DNA of 64,000 bases from Parafrankia discariae (GTDB taxonomy: Bacteria; Actinomycetota; Actinomycetes; Frankiales; Frankiaceae), in NCBI RefSeq assembly GCF_000373365.1, contig NZ_KB891219.1:290123-354122 (forward strand), written 5' to 3'. Below the pieces are notes generated by a model. The model saw only the letters and a program-made list of their open reading frames with translations. It searched no databases and was not told where the DNA came from. The translations under genes were made by a program, and so were the position numbers. Below are positions 7,867-17,898 of the stretch, one piece after another (positions within the stretch are counted from its first letter, which is position 1; the number at the start of each line of letters is the position of its first letter).

Positions 7867-9275
7867 CCACCTCTGCCGAGACCGCCCTTGAGGGCCTTGG
7901 CTCCTACCGGTTCGGCTGGGCGGATGCGGACGCCTATGCCGTCGACGTCGAGCGGGGCCTCTCCGAGGCGGTCGTACGTGGCATCTCGGCGAAGAAGAGC
8001 GAGCCGTCCTGGATGACCGACCTGCGGCTCAAGGGGCTGAAGCTCTTCGAGCGCAAGCCCATGCCGACCTGGGGCGCGGACCTGTCCGGCATCCACTTCG
8101 ACAACATCAAGTACTTCGTCCGGTCGACGGAGAAGCAGGCCGAGGAGTGGGCGGACCTGCCGGAGGAGATCCGGGCCACCTACGACCGGCTCGGTATCCC
8201 GGAGGCGGAGAAGCAGCGGCTGATCTCCGGCGTCGCGGCCCAGTACGAGTCCGAGGTCGTCTACCACAAGATCCGTGAGGACCTTGAGGAGCAGGGTGTC
8301 ATCTTCCTGGACACCGACTCGGGGCTGCGCGAGCACCCGGAGATCTTCCAGGAGTACTTCGGCTCGGTGATCCCGGTCGGCGACAACAAGTTCGCCGCGC
8401 TGAACACCTCGGTGTGGTCGGGTGGCTCGTTCATCTACGTCCCGCCGGGCGTGCAGGTCGAGATCCCGCTGCAGGCCTACTTCCGGATCAACACCGAGAA
8501 CATGGGCCAGTTCGAGCGCACGCTGATCATCGTCGACGAGGGCGCCTACGTCCACTACGTCGAGGGCTGCACCGCGCCGGTCTACTCGTCGGACTCGCTG
8601 CACTCCGCGGTCGTCGAGATCGTCGTGAAGAAGAACGCCCGCTGCCGGTACACGACCATCCAGAACTGGTCGAACAACGTCTACAACCTGGTCACGAAGC
8701 GGGCGGCCTGCCACGAGGGCGCCACGATGGAGTGGATCGACGGCAACATCGGCTCCAAGGTGACGATGAAGTACCCGGCGGTGTGGCTGCTCGGCGAGCA
8801 GGCCCACGGCGAGGTCCTCTCGATCGCCTTCGCGGGTGAGGGCCAGCACCAGGACGCCGGCGCCAAGATGGTGCACGCGGCGCCGCGCACCTCGTCCAAG
8901 ATCGTCTCGAAGTCGGTGGCCCGCGGCGGCGGCCGGACCTCGTACCGTGGCCTGGTCCAGATCAACGAGGGCTCGCACGCCTCGCGGTCGACGGTGAAGT
9001 GCGACGCGCTGCTGGTCGACACGGTCAGCCGCTCCGACACCTATCCCTATGTCGACGTCCGCGAGGACGACGCCTCCATCGGGCACGAGGCCAGCGTCTC
9101 CAAGGTCGGCGAGGACCAGCTCTTCTATCTGATGAGCCGCGGTCTGTCCGAGGACGAGGCGATGGCCATGGTGGTGCGCGGCTTCATCGAGCCGGTCGCC
9201 CGCGAGCTGCCGATGGAGTACGCCCTCGAACTCAACCGGCTCATCGAGCTCCAGATGGAAGGCGCAGTCGGCTGA
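7863..9275 (+). CDS. sufB: Fe-S assembly scaffold SufB
   Basis: 470-residue core subunit of the SufBCD scaffold on which iron-sulfur clusters are built. The family's beta-helix region ([72 protein letters not shown]) is complete and colinear. There is no intein, unlike the SufB of M. tuberculosis. The start ATG 7863 overlaps the sufR stop, with GGAAGG a few bases upstream. First structural gene of a tightly coupled operon with 1-4 bp overlaps. Confidence 0.97.
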   Translation: MTTSAETALEGLGSYRFGWADADAYAVDVERGLSEAVVRGISAKKSEPSWMTDLRLKGLKLFERKPMPTWGADLSGIHFDNIKYFVRSTEKQAEEWADLPEEIRATYDRLGIPEAEKQRLISGVAAQYESEVVYHKIREDLEEQGVIFLDTDSGLREHPEIFQEYFGSVIPVGDNKFAALNTSVWSGGSFIYVPPGVQVEIPLQAYFRINTENMGQFERTLIIVDEGAYVHYVEGCTAPVYSSDSLHSAVVEIVVKKNARCRYTTIQNWSNNVYNLVTKRAACHEGATMEWIDGNIGSKVTMKYPAVWLLGEQAHGEVLSIAFAGEGQHQDAGAKMVHAAPRTSSKIVSKSVARGGGRTSYRGLVQINEGSHASRSTVKCDALLVDTVSRSDTYPYVDVREDDASIGHEASVSKVGEDQLFYLMSRGLSEDEAMAMVVRGFIEPVARELPMEYALELNRLIELQMEGAVG

Positions 9276-10420
9276 TGGCCGTCATCGATGCCACGGGACG
9301 CCCCCCGGCCCAGGCCGGCGCGGCTCCGCGTCCCGTCCGGTCCCGTGACCCCGAGGACCACGCGGTACCCGGCGGCCGGGAGGAGGCGTGGCGGTTCACC
9401 CCGCTGCGCCGCCTGCGTGGCCTGCTGAACGGCCCGGCGGCCGAGTCCAAGATCGACGTCTCGGTCTCCGCGCCGGACGGCGTCGAGATCGAGCGGCTCG
9501 CGCCGACGGACTCCCGGATCGGCCGGGTGCTCACCCCGGCGGACCGCCCGTCCGCGTTCGCCATGGCCCGCTCGGACGGCGGCCTGTCCGTCACCGTCCC
9601 GGCCGAGGCCGCGCTCACCGAACCGGTGGTCGTCAGCCTGCGCGGCGACGGCGGGGTCTGCTACGAGCACGTGCTCGTCGAGCTCGGCCCGTTCGCCACG
9701 GCCACGGTCGTGCTCGACCACACCGGCAGCGCCACCTTCGCCGGCAACGTCGAGGTGTTCATCGGCCACGGCGCGGCGCTGACGTTCGTCACCGTCCAGG
9801 ACTGGGCGGACGACTCCGTCCACCTGGGCGCGCACGCCTACTCGGTGGGCCGCGACGCGCGCCTGCGCTCGTTCACGATCACCCTCGGCGGCGACCTCGT
9901 CCGGCTGAGCCCGACCGTGGACTACCGCGGCCCCGGCGGCGACGCCGAGCTGTACGGGCTGTTCTTCACCGAGGCGGGCCAGCACCAGGAGCACCGCCTG
10001 CTGGTCACCCACGAGGCGCGGTCCTGCCGCAGCCGGGTGACCTACAAGGGCGCGCTGCAGGGCGAGGGCGCGCACGCGGTGTGGATCGGCGACGTCGTGA
10101 TCGGCGCCGACGCCGTCGGCACCGACACCTACGAGCTGAACCGCAACCTGGTGCTCACCGACGGCGCGCGCGCCGACTCGGTGCCCAACCTGGAGATCCT
10201 CACCGGCGAGGTCGCCGGCGCCGGCCACGCCAGCGCCACCGGCCGCTTCGACGACGAGGCGCTGTTCTACCTGATGTCGCGCGGCATCCCCGCCGACGAG
10301 GCCCGTCGCCTGGTCGTCCGCGGCTTCTTCGCCGAGATCGTCGACCGGATCGACCTTCCCGACCTGCGCGAGCGCGTCATGAGCCGGGTCGAGGAGGAGC
10401 TCGCGGCGGTGGGCGTATGA
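9275..10420 (+). CDS. sufD: Fe-S assembly scaffold SufD
   Basis: 381-residue paralogue of SufB that completes the SufBC2D complex. It carries the family end block ([37 protein letters not shown]), parallel to the SufB end. The start ATG 9275 shares one base with the sufB stop, so the two should be made in matched amounts. The N-terminal 30 residues are low-complexity (PPAQAGAAPRP), and the EEAWRFTPLRRL motif typical of SufD follows. Confidence 0.96.
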   Translation: MAVIDATGRPPAQAGAAPRPVRSRDPEDHAVPGGREEAWRFTPLRRLRGLLNGPAAESKIDVSVSAPDGVEIERLAPTDSRIGRVLTPADRPSAFAMARSDGGLSVTVPAEAALTEPVVVSLRGDGGVCYEHVLVELGPFATATVVLDHTGSATFAGNVEVFIGHGAALTFVTVQDWADDSVHLGAHAYSVGRDARLRSFTITLGGDLVRLSPTVDYRGPGGDAELYGLFFTEAGQHQEHRLLVTHEARSCRSRVTYKGALQGEGAHAVWIGDVVIGADAVGTDTYELNRNLVLTDGARADSVPNLEILTGEVAGAGHASATGRFDDEALFYLMSRGIPADEARRLVVRGFFAEIVDRIDLPDLRERVMSRVEEELAAVGV

Positions 10421-10779
10421 CCAGGACGACCGATACGACCGATACGACCGAGACGCACTGGCGGCGCGTCTGCGCCGCCGCCGACCTCGGCGATGAGGCC
10501 GCGCTCGGCGTCGAGATCGACGGCGAGCCGGTCTGCGTCGTCCGCTCCGGCGGCCGGCTGTACGCGATGCGGGACGAGTGCTCGCACGCCGACGTGATGC
10601 TCTCCGAGGGCGAAGTAGAGAACGGCCTCATCGAGTGCTGGCTGCACGGCTCCCAGTTCGACCTCGCCACCGGCGAGCCGACGAGCCTGCCGGCCATCGA
10701 CCCGGTGCCCACCTACCCAGTGACCATCGACGGCGACGACGTACTCGTCGACCTTCACACGAACCCGAAGCGAGGGTGA
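10417..10779 (+). CDS. Rieske-type [2Fe-2S] ferredoxin of the suf operon
   Basis: 120-residue small Rieske protein. The two cluster-binding motifs are C-S-H (CSHADVMLSEG) and C-W-L-H-G (IECWLHGSQFD), the usual CxH...CxxH arrangement. No membrane anchor or signal is present, so it is a cytosolic ferredoxin like those of non-haem oxygenases. A Rieske gene between sufD and sufC is a common actinobacterial arrangement; it may supply electrons for cluster assembly (inference). Its N-terminus carries a short Thr/Asp repeat. It overlaps sufD by 4 bp. Confidence 0.93.
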   Translation: MTRTTDTTDTTETHWRRVCAAADLGDEAALGVEIDGEPVCVVRSGGRLYAMRDECSHADVMLSEGEVENGLIECWLHGSQFDLATGEPTSLPAIDPVPTYPVTIDGDDVLVDLHTNPKRG

Positions 10780-10787
10780 CGACCGCG

Positions 10788-11564
10788 GTGTCTGTTCTCG
10801 AGATCCGCAACTTGCACGTGTCGGTGGACACCGACACCGAGGGCCCGCGCGAGATCCTGCGCGGGGTCGACCTCACCGTCCGCAAGGGCGAGACCCACGC
10901 GATCATGGGGCCGAACGGCTCCGGCAAGTCCACGCTGTCCTACTCCATCGCCGGCCACCCCAAGTACACGGTCACCGAGGGCACCGTCACCCTCGACGGC
11001 GAGGACGTCCTCGCCATGGCGGTGGACGCCCGCGCGCGGGCCGGGATCTTCCTGGCGATGCAGTACCCGGTCGAGGTGCCCGGCGTCTCGGTGTCGAACT
11101 TCCTGCGCTCGTCGGCGACGGCGGTGCGCGGCGAGGCGCCGAAGCTGCGGACCTGGGTCAAGGAGGTCAAGCAGGCGATGGCCGGGCTGGAGATGGACCC
11201 GGCGTTCGCCGAGCGCAGCGTCAACGAGGGCTTCTCCGGCGGTGAGAAGAAGCGGCACGAGATCCTGCAGATGACGCTGCTCGCGCCGAAGGTCGCCATC
11301 CTCGACGAGACCGACTCCGGCCTGGACGTCGACGCGCTGCGCATCGTCTCCGCCGGCATCGAGGCGGTCCGGGCCAAGGGGGAGACGGGCATCCTGCTCA
11401 TCACCCACTACACCCGCATCCTGCGCTACGTGAAGCCCGAGTTCGTGCACGTCATGGCGGGCGGGCGGATCGTCGACGAGGGCGGCCCCGAGCTCGCGGC
11501 GACCCTGGAGGACTCCGGCTACGACCGGTACGTCAAGGGCACCGAGGCGGCGGCGATCTCATGA
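10788..11564 (+). CDS. sufC: Fe-S assembly ATPase SufC
   Basis: 258-residue ABC-type ATPase that drives conformational change in SufBD. Walker A GPNGSGKST, the SufC-type signature FSGGEKKRHEILQ and Walker B AILDETDSGLDVDALR are present. I chose GTG 10788 because CGAGGG lies about 11 nt upstream and the N-terminus (VSVLEIRNLHVSV) then matches the family; GTG 10776, overlapping the Rieske stop, would add four residues. Overlaps sufS by 4 bp. Confidence 0.96.
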   Translation: MSVLEIRNLHVSVDTDTEGPREILRGVDLTVRKGETHAIMGPNGSGKSTLSYSIAGHPKYTVTEGTVTLDGEDVLAMAVDARARAGIFLAMQYPVEVPGVSVSNFLRSSATAVRGEAPKLRTWVKEVKQAMAGLEMDPAFAERSVNEGFSGGEKKRHEILQMTLLAPKVAILDETDSGLDVDALRIVSAGIEAVRAKGETGILLITHYTRILRYVKPEFVHVMAGGRIVDEGGPELAATLEDSGYDRYVKGTEAAAIS

Positions 11565-12886
11565 CGGTCATCGAATCCCGTGAGGTGGGGGCCGTCACCG
11601 CCGCCGGCGCCGGGTTCGACGTCGAGCGGGTCCGCCGCGACTTCCCGATCCTCGCCCGCACCGTGCACGACGGCCTGCCGCTGGTCTACCTCGACAGCGC
11701 CGCGACGTCGCAGAAGCCGCTGGTCGTCCTCGACGCCGAGCGGACCTACTACGAGCGGCACAACGCCAACGTGCACCGCGGCATTCACGTGCTCGCCGAG
11801 GAGGCCACCGCCCTCTACGAGGAGTCCCGGGACAAGATCGCGGCGTTCGTCGGCGCGACCGACCGGCGCGAGATCGTGTTCACGAAGAACTCCTCGGAGG
11901 CGCTGAACCTCGTCGCCTACGCGATGAGCAACGCCGTCACGGGCGGTCCGGAAGCGGAGCGGTTCCGGCTCGGGCCGGGTGACGAGGTCGTCATCACCGA
12001 GATGGAGCACCACTCCAACCTGGTGCCCTGGCAGATGCTGTGCGCCCGCACCGGCGCCACCCTGCGCTGGATCGGCCTCACCGAGGACGGCCGGCTCGAC
12101 CTGGCGCACCTCGACGAGGTCATCACCGACCGCGCGAAGATCGTCTCGTTCGTGCACCAGTCGAACATCCTCGGCACGGTCAACCCGGTCGCGACGATCG
12201 TCGCCCGGGCCCGGGAGGTCGGCGCGCTCACCGTGCTCGACGGCTCCCAGTCGGTGCCGCACATGCCGATCGACGTCGTCGACCTCGGGGTGGACTTCCT
12301 CGCCTTCACCGGCCACAAGATGTGCGGGCCCACCGGCATCGGCGTGCTGTGGGGGCGGCGTGAGCTGCTCGAGGTGATGCCCCCGTTCCTCGGCGGCGGC
12401 GAGATGATCGAGGTCGTCACGATGGAGGCCTCGACCTACGCGGCCCCGCCGCACCGCTTCGAGGCGGGCACCCCGATGATCTCCCAGGCGATCGGCCTGG
12501 GCGCCGCGGTGGACTACCTCACCGGCCTCGGCATGGACGCGGTCGCCGCGCACGAGCACGAGATCACCGCGTACGCGCTCGACGCGCTCGCGGGCGTCCC
12601 GGGCCTGCGGATCATCGGCCCGCCGACCGCGGAGGGCCGCGGCGGGGCGATCTCGTTCGCGCTGCGCGACGACGAGGACCGCCCGCTGCACCCGCACGAC
12701 GTCGGCCAGATCCTGGACGAGCAGGGTGTCGCGGTGCGGGTCGGCCACCACTGCGCCCGCCCGGTCTGCCTGCGTTACGGCGTGCCGGCGACGACTCGGG
12801 CCTCGTTCCACCTGTACACGAACACCGCGGACGTCGACGCGCTGGTGGAAGGTCTCGGGCAGGTCAGGAGGTTCTTCCTGAAGTGA
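11561..12886 (+). CDS. sufS: Cysteine desulfurase SufS
   Basis: 441-residue PLP enzyme that takes sulfur from cysteine, releasing alanine and leaving a persulfide. The PLP lysine is K253 in FTGHKMCGP, and the persulfide-carrying cysteine is C398 in RVGHHCARPVC, the class II desulfurase context. The substrate-binding block TSQKPLVVLDA...YYERHNANVHRGIH is intact. Its partner is SufU, encoded immediately downstream with a GTGA overlap. Confidence 0.97.
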   Translation: MTVIESREVGAVTAAGAGFDVERVRRDFPILARTVHDGLPLVYLDSAATSQKPLVVLDAERTYYERHNANVHRGIHVLAEEATALYEESRDKIAAFVGATDRREIVFTKNSSEALNLVAYAMSNAVTGGPEAERFRLGPGDEVVITEMEHHSNLVPWQMLCARTGATLRWIGLTEDGRLDLAHLDEVITDRAKIVSFVHQSNILGTVNPVATIVARAREVGALTVLDGSQSVPHMPIDVVDLGVDFLAFTGHKMCGPTGIGVLWGRRELLEVMPPFLGGGEMIEVVTMEASTYAAPPHRFEAGTPMISQAIGLGAAVDYLTGLGMDAVAAHEHEITAYALDALAGVPGLRIIGPPTAEGRGGAISFALRDDEDRPLHPHDVGQILDEQGVAVRVGHHCARPVCLRYGVPATTRASFHLYTNTADVDALVEGLGQVRRFFLK

Positions 12887-13350
12887 AGCTCGACTCCATG
12901 TACCAGGAGATCATCCTGGACCACTACCGCAACCCGCACCACCGCGGCCTGCGTGACCCGTTCGACGCCGAGGTGCACCACGTCAACCCGACCTGCGGCG
13001 ACGAGGTGACCCTGCGGGTCAAGGTCGCCGACGGTGTCGTCGCGGACGTGTCCTACGAGAGCGAGGGCTGCTCGATCAGCCAGGCCTCGGCCAGCGTGAT
13101 GGCCGACCTGGTGATCGGGAAGTCGGTGGCGGACGCGCTGGAGCTCGAACGCGAGTTCCTGGCGCTGATGCAGTCCCGCGGCACCCAGGAGGGCGACGAG
13201 GAGGTGCTCGAGGACGCGGTGGCGTTCGCGGGCGTCTCCAAGTACCCGGCCCGGGTGAAGTGCGCGCTGCTGTCCTGGATGGCCTGGAAGGACGCCACCG
13301 CACAGGCCACCGAGCAGGCCACCGCCGTCGTCCCGGAGCAGGAGAAGTGA
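12883..13350 (+). CDS. sufU: Sulfur-transfer protein SufU
   Basis: 155-residue zinc-dependent sulfur acceptor that receives the persulfide from SufS. C38 and D40 (NPTCGD), C63 (EGCSIS) and C127 (RVKCALL) match the SufU zinc ligands. The 18-21 residue insertion typical of SufU rather than IscU is present (LELEREFLALMQSRGTQEG region). Starts at GTG 12883 overlapping the sufS stop. Confidence 0.96.
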   Translation: MKLDSMYQEIILDHYRNPHHRGLRDPFDAEVHHVNPTCGDEVTLRVKVADGVVADVSYESEGCSISQASASVMADLVIGKSVADALELEREFLALMQSRGTQEGDEEVLEDAVAFAGVSKYPARVKCALLSWMAWKDATAQATEQATAVVPEQEK

Positions 13351-13352
13351 CC

Positions 13353-13736
13353 ATGAGCGAGACCGCCACCCCCACCCAGACGGAGCAGGTCGCCGAAAGG
13401 GCTGTCGTCGTGGAGAAGGCATCGTTCGACGATGTCGAGGAGGCCATGCGCGACGTCGTCGACCCCGAGCTCGGGATCAACGTCGTCGACCTCGGCCTGG
13501 TGTACGGCATCAACATCGCCGACGACAACACGGTCACCCTCGACATGACGCTTACCTCGGCGGCCTGCCCGCTGACCGACGTCATCGAGGACCAGACCCG
13601 CTCGGCGCTCGTCGACGGGCCGGACAACCTGGTCAACGACGTCACGATCAACTGGGTCTGGATGCCGCCGTGGGGTCCGGACAAGATCACCGACGAGGGT
13701 CGGGAGCAGCTGCGCGCTCTCGGGTTCAACGTCTGA
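13353..13736 (+). CDS. sufT: MIP18/DUF59 Fe-S maturation protein SufT
   Basis: 127-residue protein with the DUF59 core (VEEAMRDVVDPELGINVVDLGLVYGI...MTLTSAACPLTDVIEDQ...WMPPWGPDKITDEGREQLRALGFNV), including the conserved cysteine in TSAACPL. This family assists cluster delivery in the SUF pathway. ATG 13353 is 2 bp past the sufU stop. Last gene of the operon, followed by a strong hairpin. Confidence 0.94.
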   Translation: MSETATPTQTEQVAERAVVVEKASFDDVEEAMRDVVDPELGINVVDLGLVYGINIADDNTVTLDMTLTSAACPLTDVIEDQTRSALVDGPDNLVNDVTINWVWMPPWGPDKITDEGREQLRALGFNV

Positions 13737-13748
13737 TTAGTACGGAAC

Positions 13749-13777
13749 GGCGGCCCGGGGCGGCACCCTGGGTCGCC
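13749..13777 (+). terminator. Terminator of the suf operon
   Basis: A 12-bp stem (13749-13760 with 13766-13777, two G-U pairs) and 5-base loop lies 12 bp after the sufT stop. It has no T-run, as is usual in this G+C-rich group. Confidence 0.65.
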
Positions 13778-13980
13778 GTGGCGTCATAGCGTGACCTGAC
13801 CGTTTTCTGACCTCGTGGCTAACTCTTTGACGTGCAGCCACCGACCCCGGTGGTCCCTTGTAGGCTCCGAGATGGCCGGAATGCACACAGCCTGGACAGA
13901 TGCCCGGGTGTGGTCATCCGGTCCGTGCCGGGGCGGATCCGTCCCGGATTCGGGTCGATCACGGGGAGCCGGGCCGAAGT

Positions 13981-15222
13981 ATGCGCAGCCCGCGGGTGCT
14001 GGGTCTTGTCTTGGCGGGTGGCGCGGGTAAGCGCCTGGCTCCGTTGACCGCCGACCGCGCGAAACCCGCGGTGCCCTTCGGCGGGATCTACCGCCTGGTC
14101 GATTTCGTCCTGTCGAACCTGGTCAACGCCGGCTATCTGCGGATCGCCGTGCTGACCCAGTACAAGAGCCACAGCCTCGACCGGCACATCACGACCACCT
14201 GGCGGATGAGCAACCTGCTCGGCAACTACGTGACGCCGGTGCCCGCCCAGCAGCGGCTGGGCCCGCAGTGGTTCGCCGGCAGCGCGGACGCCATCCACCA
14301 GTCGCTCAACCTCGTCCACGACGAGGCCCCCGACGTGGTGGTGGTCTTCGGTGCCGACCACGTCTACCGGATGGACCCGCGTCAGATGGTCGCCCAGCAC
14401 CTGGAGACCGGCGCCGGGGTCACGGTGGCCGGGCTGCGCGTCCCCCGGTCGGAGGGCAGCGCGTTCGGGGTGATCCGCACCGCGGACGACGGGGTCACCA
14501 TCGCGGAGTTCCTGGAGAAGCCGGCGGACCCGCCCGGGCTGCCGGGCCGCCCGGACGAGATCTTCGCGTCGATGGGCAACTACGTGTTCACCACCGACGT
14601 GCTCATCGACGCCCTGCGCGCCGACGCCGCAGACCCGGAGAGCGTCCACGACATGGGCGGCAGCATCGTCCCGATGCTGGTCGAGCAGGGCACGGCCGCC
14701 GTCTACGACTTCGCCGCCAACCAGGTGCCCGGGGCGCTCGAACGCGACCACGGCTACTGGCGGGACGTCGGCACCCTGGACTCCTACTTCGACGCGCACA
14801 TGGACCTGTGCGCGCTCGACCCGGTCTTCAACCTCTACAACCGGGACTGGCCGATCTACACCAACGTCCCGCCCTCCGTCCCCCCGGCGAAGTTCGTGCA
14901 CGACACGCCGGGCCGCGTCGGCGTCGCCACCGACAGCATCGTCAGCAACGGTGTGATCATCTCCGGTGGCACGGTGCGCCGCTCCGTGCTGTCCCCGGGC
15001 GTCCGGGTGAACTCGTGGTCGGTCGTCGAGAACGCCGTCGTGATGGACAACTCCGTCGTCGGACGGCGGGCCGTCGTCCGGGACGCCATCCTCGACAAGA
15101 ACGTGGTCGTCCCCCCGGGCGCGATCGTCGGGGTGGACAAGGAGCACGACCGGGCCCGCGGCTACCAGGTCAGCGAGGCCGGCGTCACCGTGGTCGGCAA
15201 GGGCGTCACGATCGCGGACTGA
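13981..15222 (+). CDS. glgC: Glucose-1-phosphate adenylyltransferase
   Basis: 413-residue enzyme making ADP-glucose from glucose 1-phosphate and ATP, the donor for glycogen and maltose-1-phosphate synthesis. The nucleotide-binding start [26 protein letters not shown], the ADP-glucose motif [10 protein letters not shown] and the C-terminal left-handed beta-helix repeats ([22 protein letters not shown]) are clear. Start is ATG 13981 with GGGAG about 12 nt upstream; the frame is open further upstream without homology. Same strand as glgM. Confidence 0.96.
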   Translation: MRSPRVLGLVLAGGAGKRLAPLTADRAKPAVPFGGIYRLVDFVLSNLVNAGYLRIAVLTQYKSHSLDRHITTTWRMSNLLGNYVTPVPAQQRLGPQWFAGSADAIHQSLNLVHDEAPDVVVVFGADHVYRMDPRQMVAQHLETGAGVTVAGLRVPRSEGSAFGVIRTADDGVTIAEFLEKPADPPGLPGRPDEIFASMGNYVFTTDVLIDALRADAADPESVHDMGGSIVPMLVEQGTAAVYDFAANQVPGALERDHGYWRDVGTLDSYFDAHMDLCALDPVFNLYNRDWPIYTNVPPSVPPAKFVHDTPGRVGVATDSIVSNGVIISGGTVRRSVLSPGVRVNSWSVVENAVVMDNSVVGRRAVVRDAILDKNVVVPPGAIVGVDKEHDRARGYQVSEAGVTVVGKGVTIAD

Positions 15223-15265
15223 TCCGCGCCGAGGGATCCACATCGACTGAAGGGCCGAGGAACGG

Positions 15266-16453
15266 ATGCGGGTCGCGCTGTTCACACGTGAGTACCCGCC
15301 GGACGTCTACGGCGGCGCCGGGGTGCACGTCGAGTACCTCGCGCGGGAGCTGGCGCGTCTGGTCGACCTGACCGTGCACTGCGAGGGCGACCCGCGCCCA
15401 CCGCTCGACACCGCCGACACCGCCGGCCCGGCCGCGGTCGAGGCGCACCGGCCCTGGCCGGCGCTCGACGGGGCGAACGACGCGCTGCGGATCGCCTCGA
15501 TGGACCTGTCGATGGCGGCGGCGGTGGACCGTGCCGGCGGCGCCGACGTCGTGCACTCCCACACCTGGTACACCAACCTCGCCGGGCATCTGACGTCTCT
15601 CGTGCGGGGCATCCCGCACGTGATGACCGCGCACTCGCTCGAACCGCGCCGGCCGTGGAAGGCCGAGCAGCTCGGCGGCGGCTACCGGCTGTCGTCCTGG
15701 TGCGAGCGGGTGGCGATCTCCGCCGCGGCGGCCGTGGTGGCGGTCAGCGAGGGCATGCGCGCCGACATCCTCGACGCCTACCCCGAGGTCGACCCCGGCC
15801 GGGTGCACGTCATCCGCAACGGCATAGACACCGACGAGTACACCCCGGACGACCGCACCGACGTCCTCGAGCGCCACGGGGTGGACCCGGGTCGTCCGTC
15901 GGTGGTCTTCGTCGGGCGCATCACCCGGCAGAAGGGGCTGCCCGTGCTGCTGCGGGCCGCCGCCCGGCTCGACCCGTCCGCGCAGCTCGTGCTCTGCGCC
16001 GGCGCCCCGGACACCCCCGAGCTGCTCGCCGAGGTCACCGAGCTGGTGGACGGCCTGCGCGCCAGCCGCGACGGAGTGATCTGGCTGTCCGGCATGCTCG
16101 CCAAGCCCGAGGTGATCCAGCTCCTCTCGCACGCCACGGTGTTCGCCTGTCCGTCCGTCTACGAGCCGCTGGGCATCGTCAACCTGGAGGCGATGGCCTG
16201 CGGCACGGCCGTGGTCGCCTCCCGGGTAGGCGGCATCCCCGAGGTCGTGGCGTCCGGCGAGACAGGCCTGCTCGTCCCACCGGACGACCCGGCGGCGCTG
16301 GCGGCCGCGATCAACGAGGTGCTCGCCGACCCCGGGCGGGCCGCCGCCATGGGGCGTGCCGGGCGGGACCGCGCCGTCGCAGAGTTCGGCTGGCCCGCGG
16401 TGGCCGAGCGCACCGCCCGCCTCTACGAGCAGGTCACCGCCAGCTCCGCCTGA
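15266..16453 (+). CDS. glgM: GT4 glycosyltransferase, GlgM/GlgA of actinobacteria
   Basis: 395-residue GT-B glycosyltransferase. N-terminal domain begins MRVALFTREYPPDVYGGAGVHVEYLARELA; the C-terminal GT4 domain has FVGRITRQKGLPVLLRA and the donor site VYEPLGIVNLEAMACGTAVV (E-X7-E). In mycobacteria the homologue beside glgC (Rv1212c) makes maltose 1-phosphate from ADP-glucose and glucose 1-phosphate for alpha-glucan synthesis; older annotations call it glycogen synthase GlgA. It lies 43 bp after glgC. Its last 31 bp overlap the convergent HNH gene. Confidence 0.92.
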   Translation: MRVALFTREYPPDVYGGAGVHVEYLARELARLVDLTVHCEGDPRPPLDTADTAGPAAVEAHRPWPALDGANDALRIASMDLSMAAAVDRAGGADVVHSHTWYTNLAGHLTSLVRGIPHVMTAHSLEPRRPWKAEQLGGGYRLSSWCERVAISAAAAVVAVSEGMRADILDAYPEVDPGRVHVIRNGIDTDEYTPDDRTDVLERHGVDPGRPSVVFVGRITRQKGLPVLLRAAARLDPSAQLVLCAGAPDTPELLAEVTELVDGLRASRDGVIWLSGMLAKPEVIQLLSHATVFACPSVYEPLGIVNLEAMACGTAVVASRVGGIPEVVASGETGLLVPPDDPAALAAAINEVLADPGRAAAMGRAGRDRAVAEFGWPAVAERTARLYEQVTASSA

Positions 16454-17898
16454 CCGGCCAGGCGGTGGCTCACCGCGTGGTCTTGTAGGAGTGCGCGGAC
16501 CGATTCGGCGAGGTGGAACGGGCCGCCGTCGCGGGTGGTGATCGCGTCGGGGGCCACGTGTCGGGTGGTCTGGGTGAGGTCCGTGGTGGGTTGGGCCCCG
16601 GGGTTGAGGGGTGGTGTGGGGTGGAGGGTGCGGCCGTCGGGGAGGTGGGCGGTGATCTGCCCGGTGGGGGTTCTGCGGAGTTCGATGTTGTCGTTGTGCA
16701 GGGTGCGGTGGTGTTGGCCGCAGATGAGAGTGAGGTTGTCGGGGTCGGTGGTGCCGCCGTTGGTCCATGGGGTGAGGTGGTGGATGTGGAGCCAGCGGGT
16801 GTGGGCGCAGCCGGGGTATTGGCAGGTGCCGTGGTCGCGGGCGTGGACGGCGTCGCGGAGTTGCCGGGTGGGTAGTCGGCGGCGTCGGCCGAGGCGGAGG
16901 GGGTTGCCGTGGGGGTCGGTGAGCAGGGTACGGATCAGCCCGTCGCAGCCGAGTCGGCGCAGGACCGCGGGGGACAGGCCGATCCCGGGTGAGATCTCCA
17001 CCCGCGATCCGGGCCTGGGCCCGAGCTTGGGCGTGGGGCGCGGGGGCTGGGTGGTGTCGAGCAGGGTGGTGGCGTCGACGTGGACGGTGATCGTGTGGGT
17101 GGGTGAGGCGAGCCCGGGGGCGGGCTGTTGGAGGAACCCCTCGGCGAGGGCGAGGAGCGCGTCGGCGTCGCGGTGGCGATCCCGTGGCACGGCCGTGATG
17201 TCCTCGTCGGGAGGCGGCTGATCGGCGGTGCCGGTGGTGGTGAGGCTGCTGCGGGCGGCGTCGAGCGCGGCGATGAGCTGGGCGCCCTCGTCGGGAGGAA
17301 GGGTCGCGGTCAGGTACAGCATGCCCTCGTCGTCCGTGCGCCAGGAGACCCGCCGGGCCGCCTGCGCCTGAGCGTGGTCGGCCGGATTGGTGGCCTGGCG
17401 GAGGGCTCGGACGAGGCGTTCGAGCTGGCCCGCGGTGCAGTGCAGGGCGTGCTCGAGCCAGAGACGCTCGGTGGCGGGGTCGGCGATCCGAGTGATCGCC
17501 CGGACCTTCGAGTAGGAGATCATGCCGTCGGCGAACGCCGCCCGCACCGCGGGGAGGTGTTCGAGGGCGCGGGCGGTGGCGAGGTGTTCGCGGGCGGCAC
17601 GTAGTCCGATCCCGCAGCGCCAGGACAGCCAGTGCGCGCACGAGCGCAGCCCGACCCCTGACCAGCCGCCGCGTTGGTCGAAGGCGGCGATCAGGGTGAG
17701 CCAGCCGCAGGTCGCGGCCGCGAGCCGGCCGGCCCAGCCGCAGATCGCGGTTTCCAGGTCTGGCAGTGGCGCGGTCTGTGCGTCCAGGCCTGGCGGCATG
17801 AGGTTCAGCGTGGGTGTCGTCTCCCGGCCGGGCGCCGGGTCGAGGTCGGGGGCCGGAGAGGTGGGGGCTGCCGGGGAAGGCGTCTGGTGTTCGATCAT
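16423..17898 (-). CDS. DUF222 / HNH endonuclease, 13E12 repeat family
   Basis: 491-residue protein of the family represented by the mycobacterial REP13E12 repeats. The long N-terminal DUF222 region (WLSWRCGIGLRAAREHLATARALEHLPAVRAAFADGMISYSKVRAITR) is followed by an HNH nuclease domain: CQYPGCAHTRWLHIHHLTPWTNGGTTDPDNLTLICGQHHRTLHN. Copies are usually numerous and semi-mobile in actinobacterial genomes; the function is unknown. Start ATG 17898 (MIEHQ) is a guess, and GTG 17907 is equally possible; no good ribosome site is visible. The C-terminus overlaps the end of glgM by 31 bp, suggesting late arrival. Confidence 0.88.
   Translation of the reverse strand: MIEHQTPSPAAPTSPAPDLDPAPGRETTPTLNLMPPGLDAQTAPLPDLETAICGWAGRLAAATCGWLTLIAAFDQRGGWSGVGLRSCAHWLSWRCGIGLRAAREHLATARALEHLPAVRAAFADGMISYSKVRAITRIADPATERLWLEHALHCTAGQLERLVRALRQATNPADHAQAQAARRVSWRTDDEGMLYLTATLPPDEGAQLIAALDAARSSLTTTGTADQPPPDEDITAVPRDRHRDADALLALAEGFLQQPAPGLASPTHTITVHVDATTLLDTTQPPRPTPKLGPRPGSRVEISPGIGLSPAVLRRLGCDGLIRTLLTDPHGNPLRLGRRRRLPTRQLRDAVHARDHGTCQYPGCAHTRWLHIHHLTPWTNGGTTDPDNLTLICGQHHRTLHNDNIELRRTPTGQITAHLPDGRTLHPTPPLNPGAQPTTDLTQTTRHVAPDAITTRDGGPFHLAESVRALLQDHAVSHRLAGQAELAVTCS

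Noticed and set aside
7863-9275. Intein in SufB
   Set aside because: The protein is 470 residues and colinear with intein-free SufB; no splice motifs.
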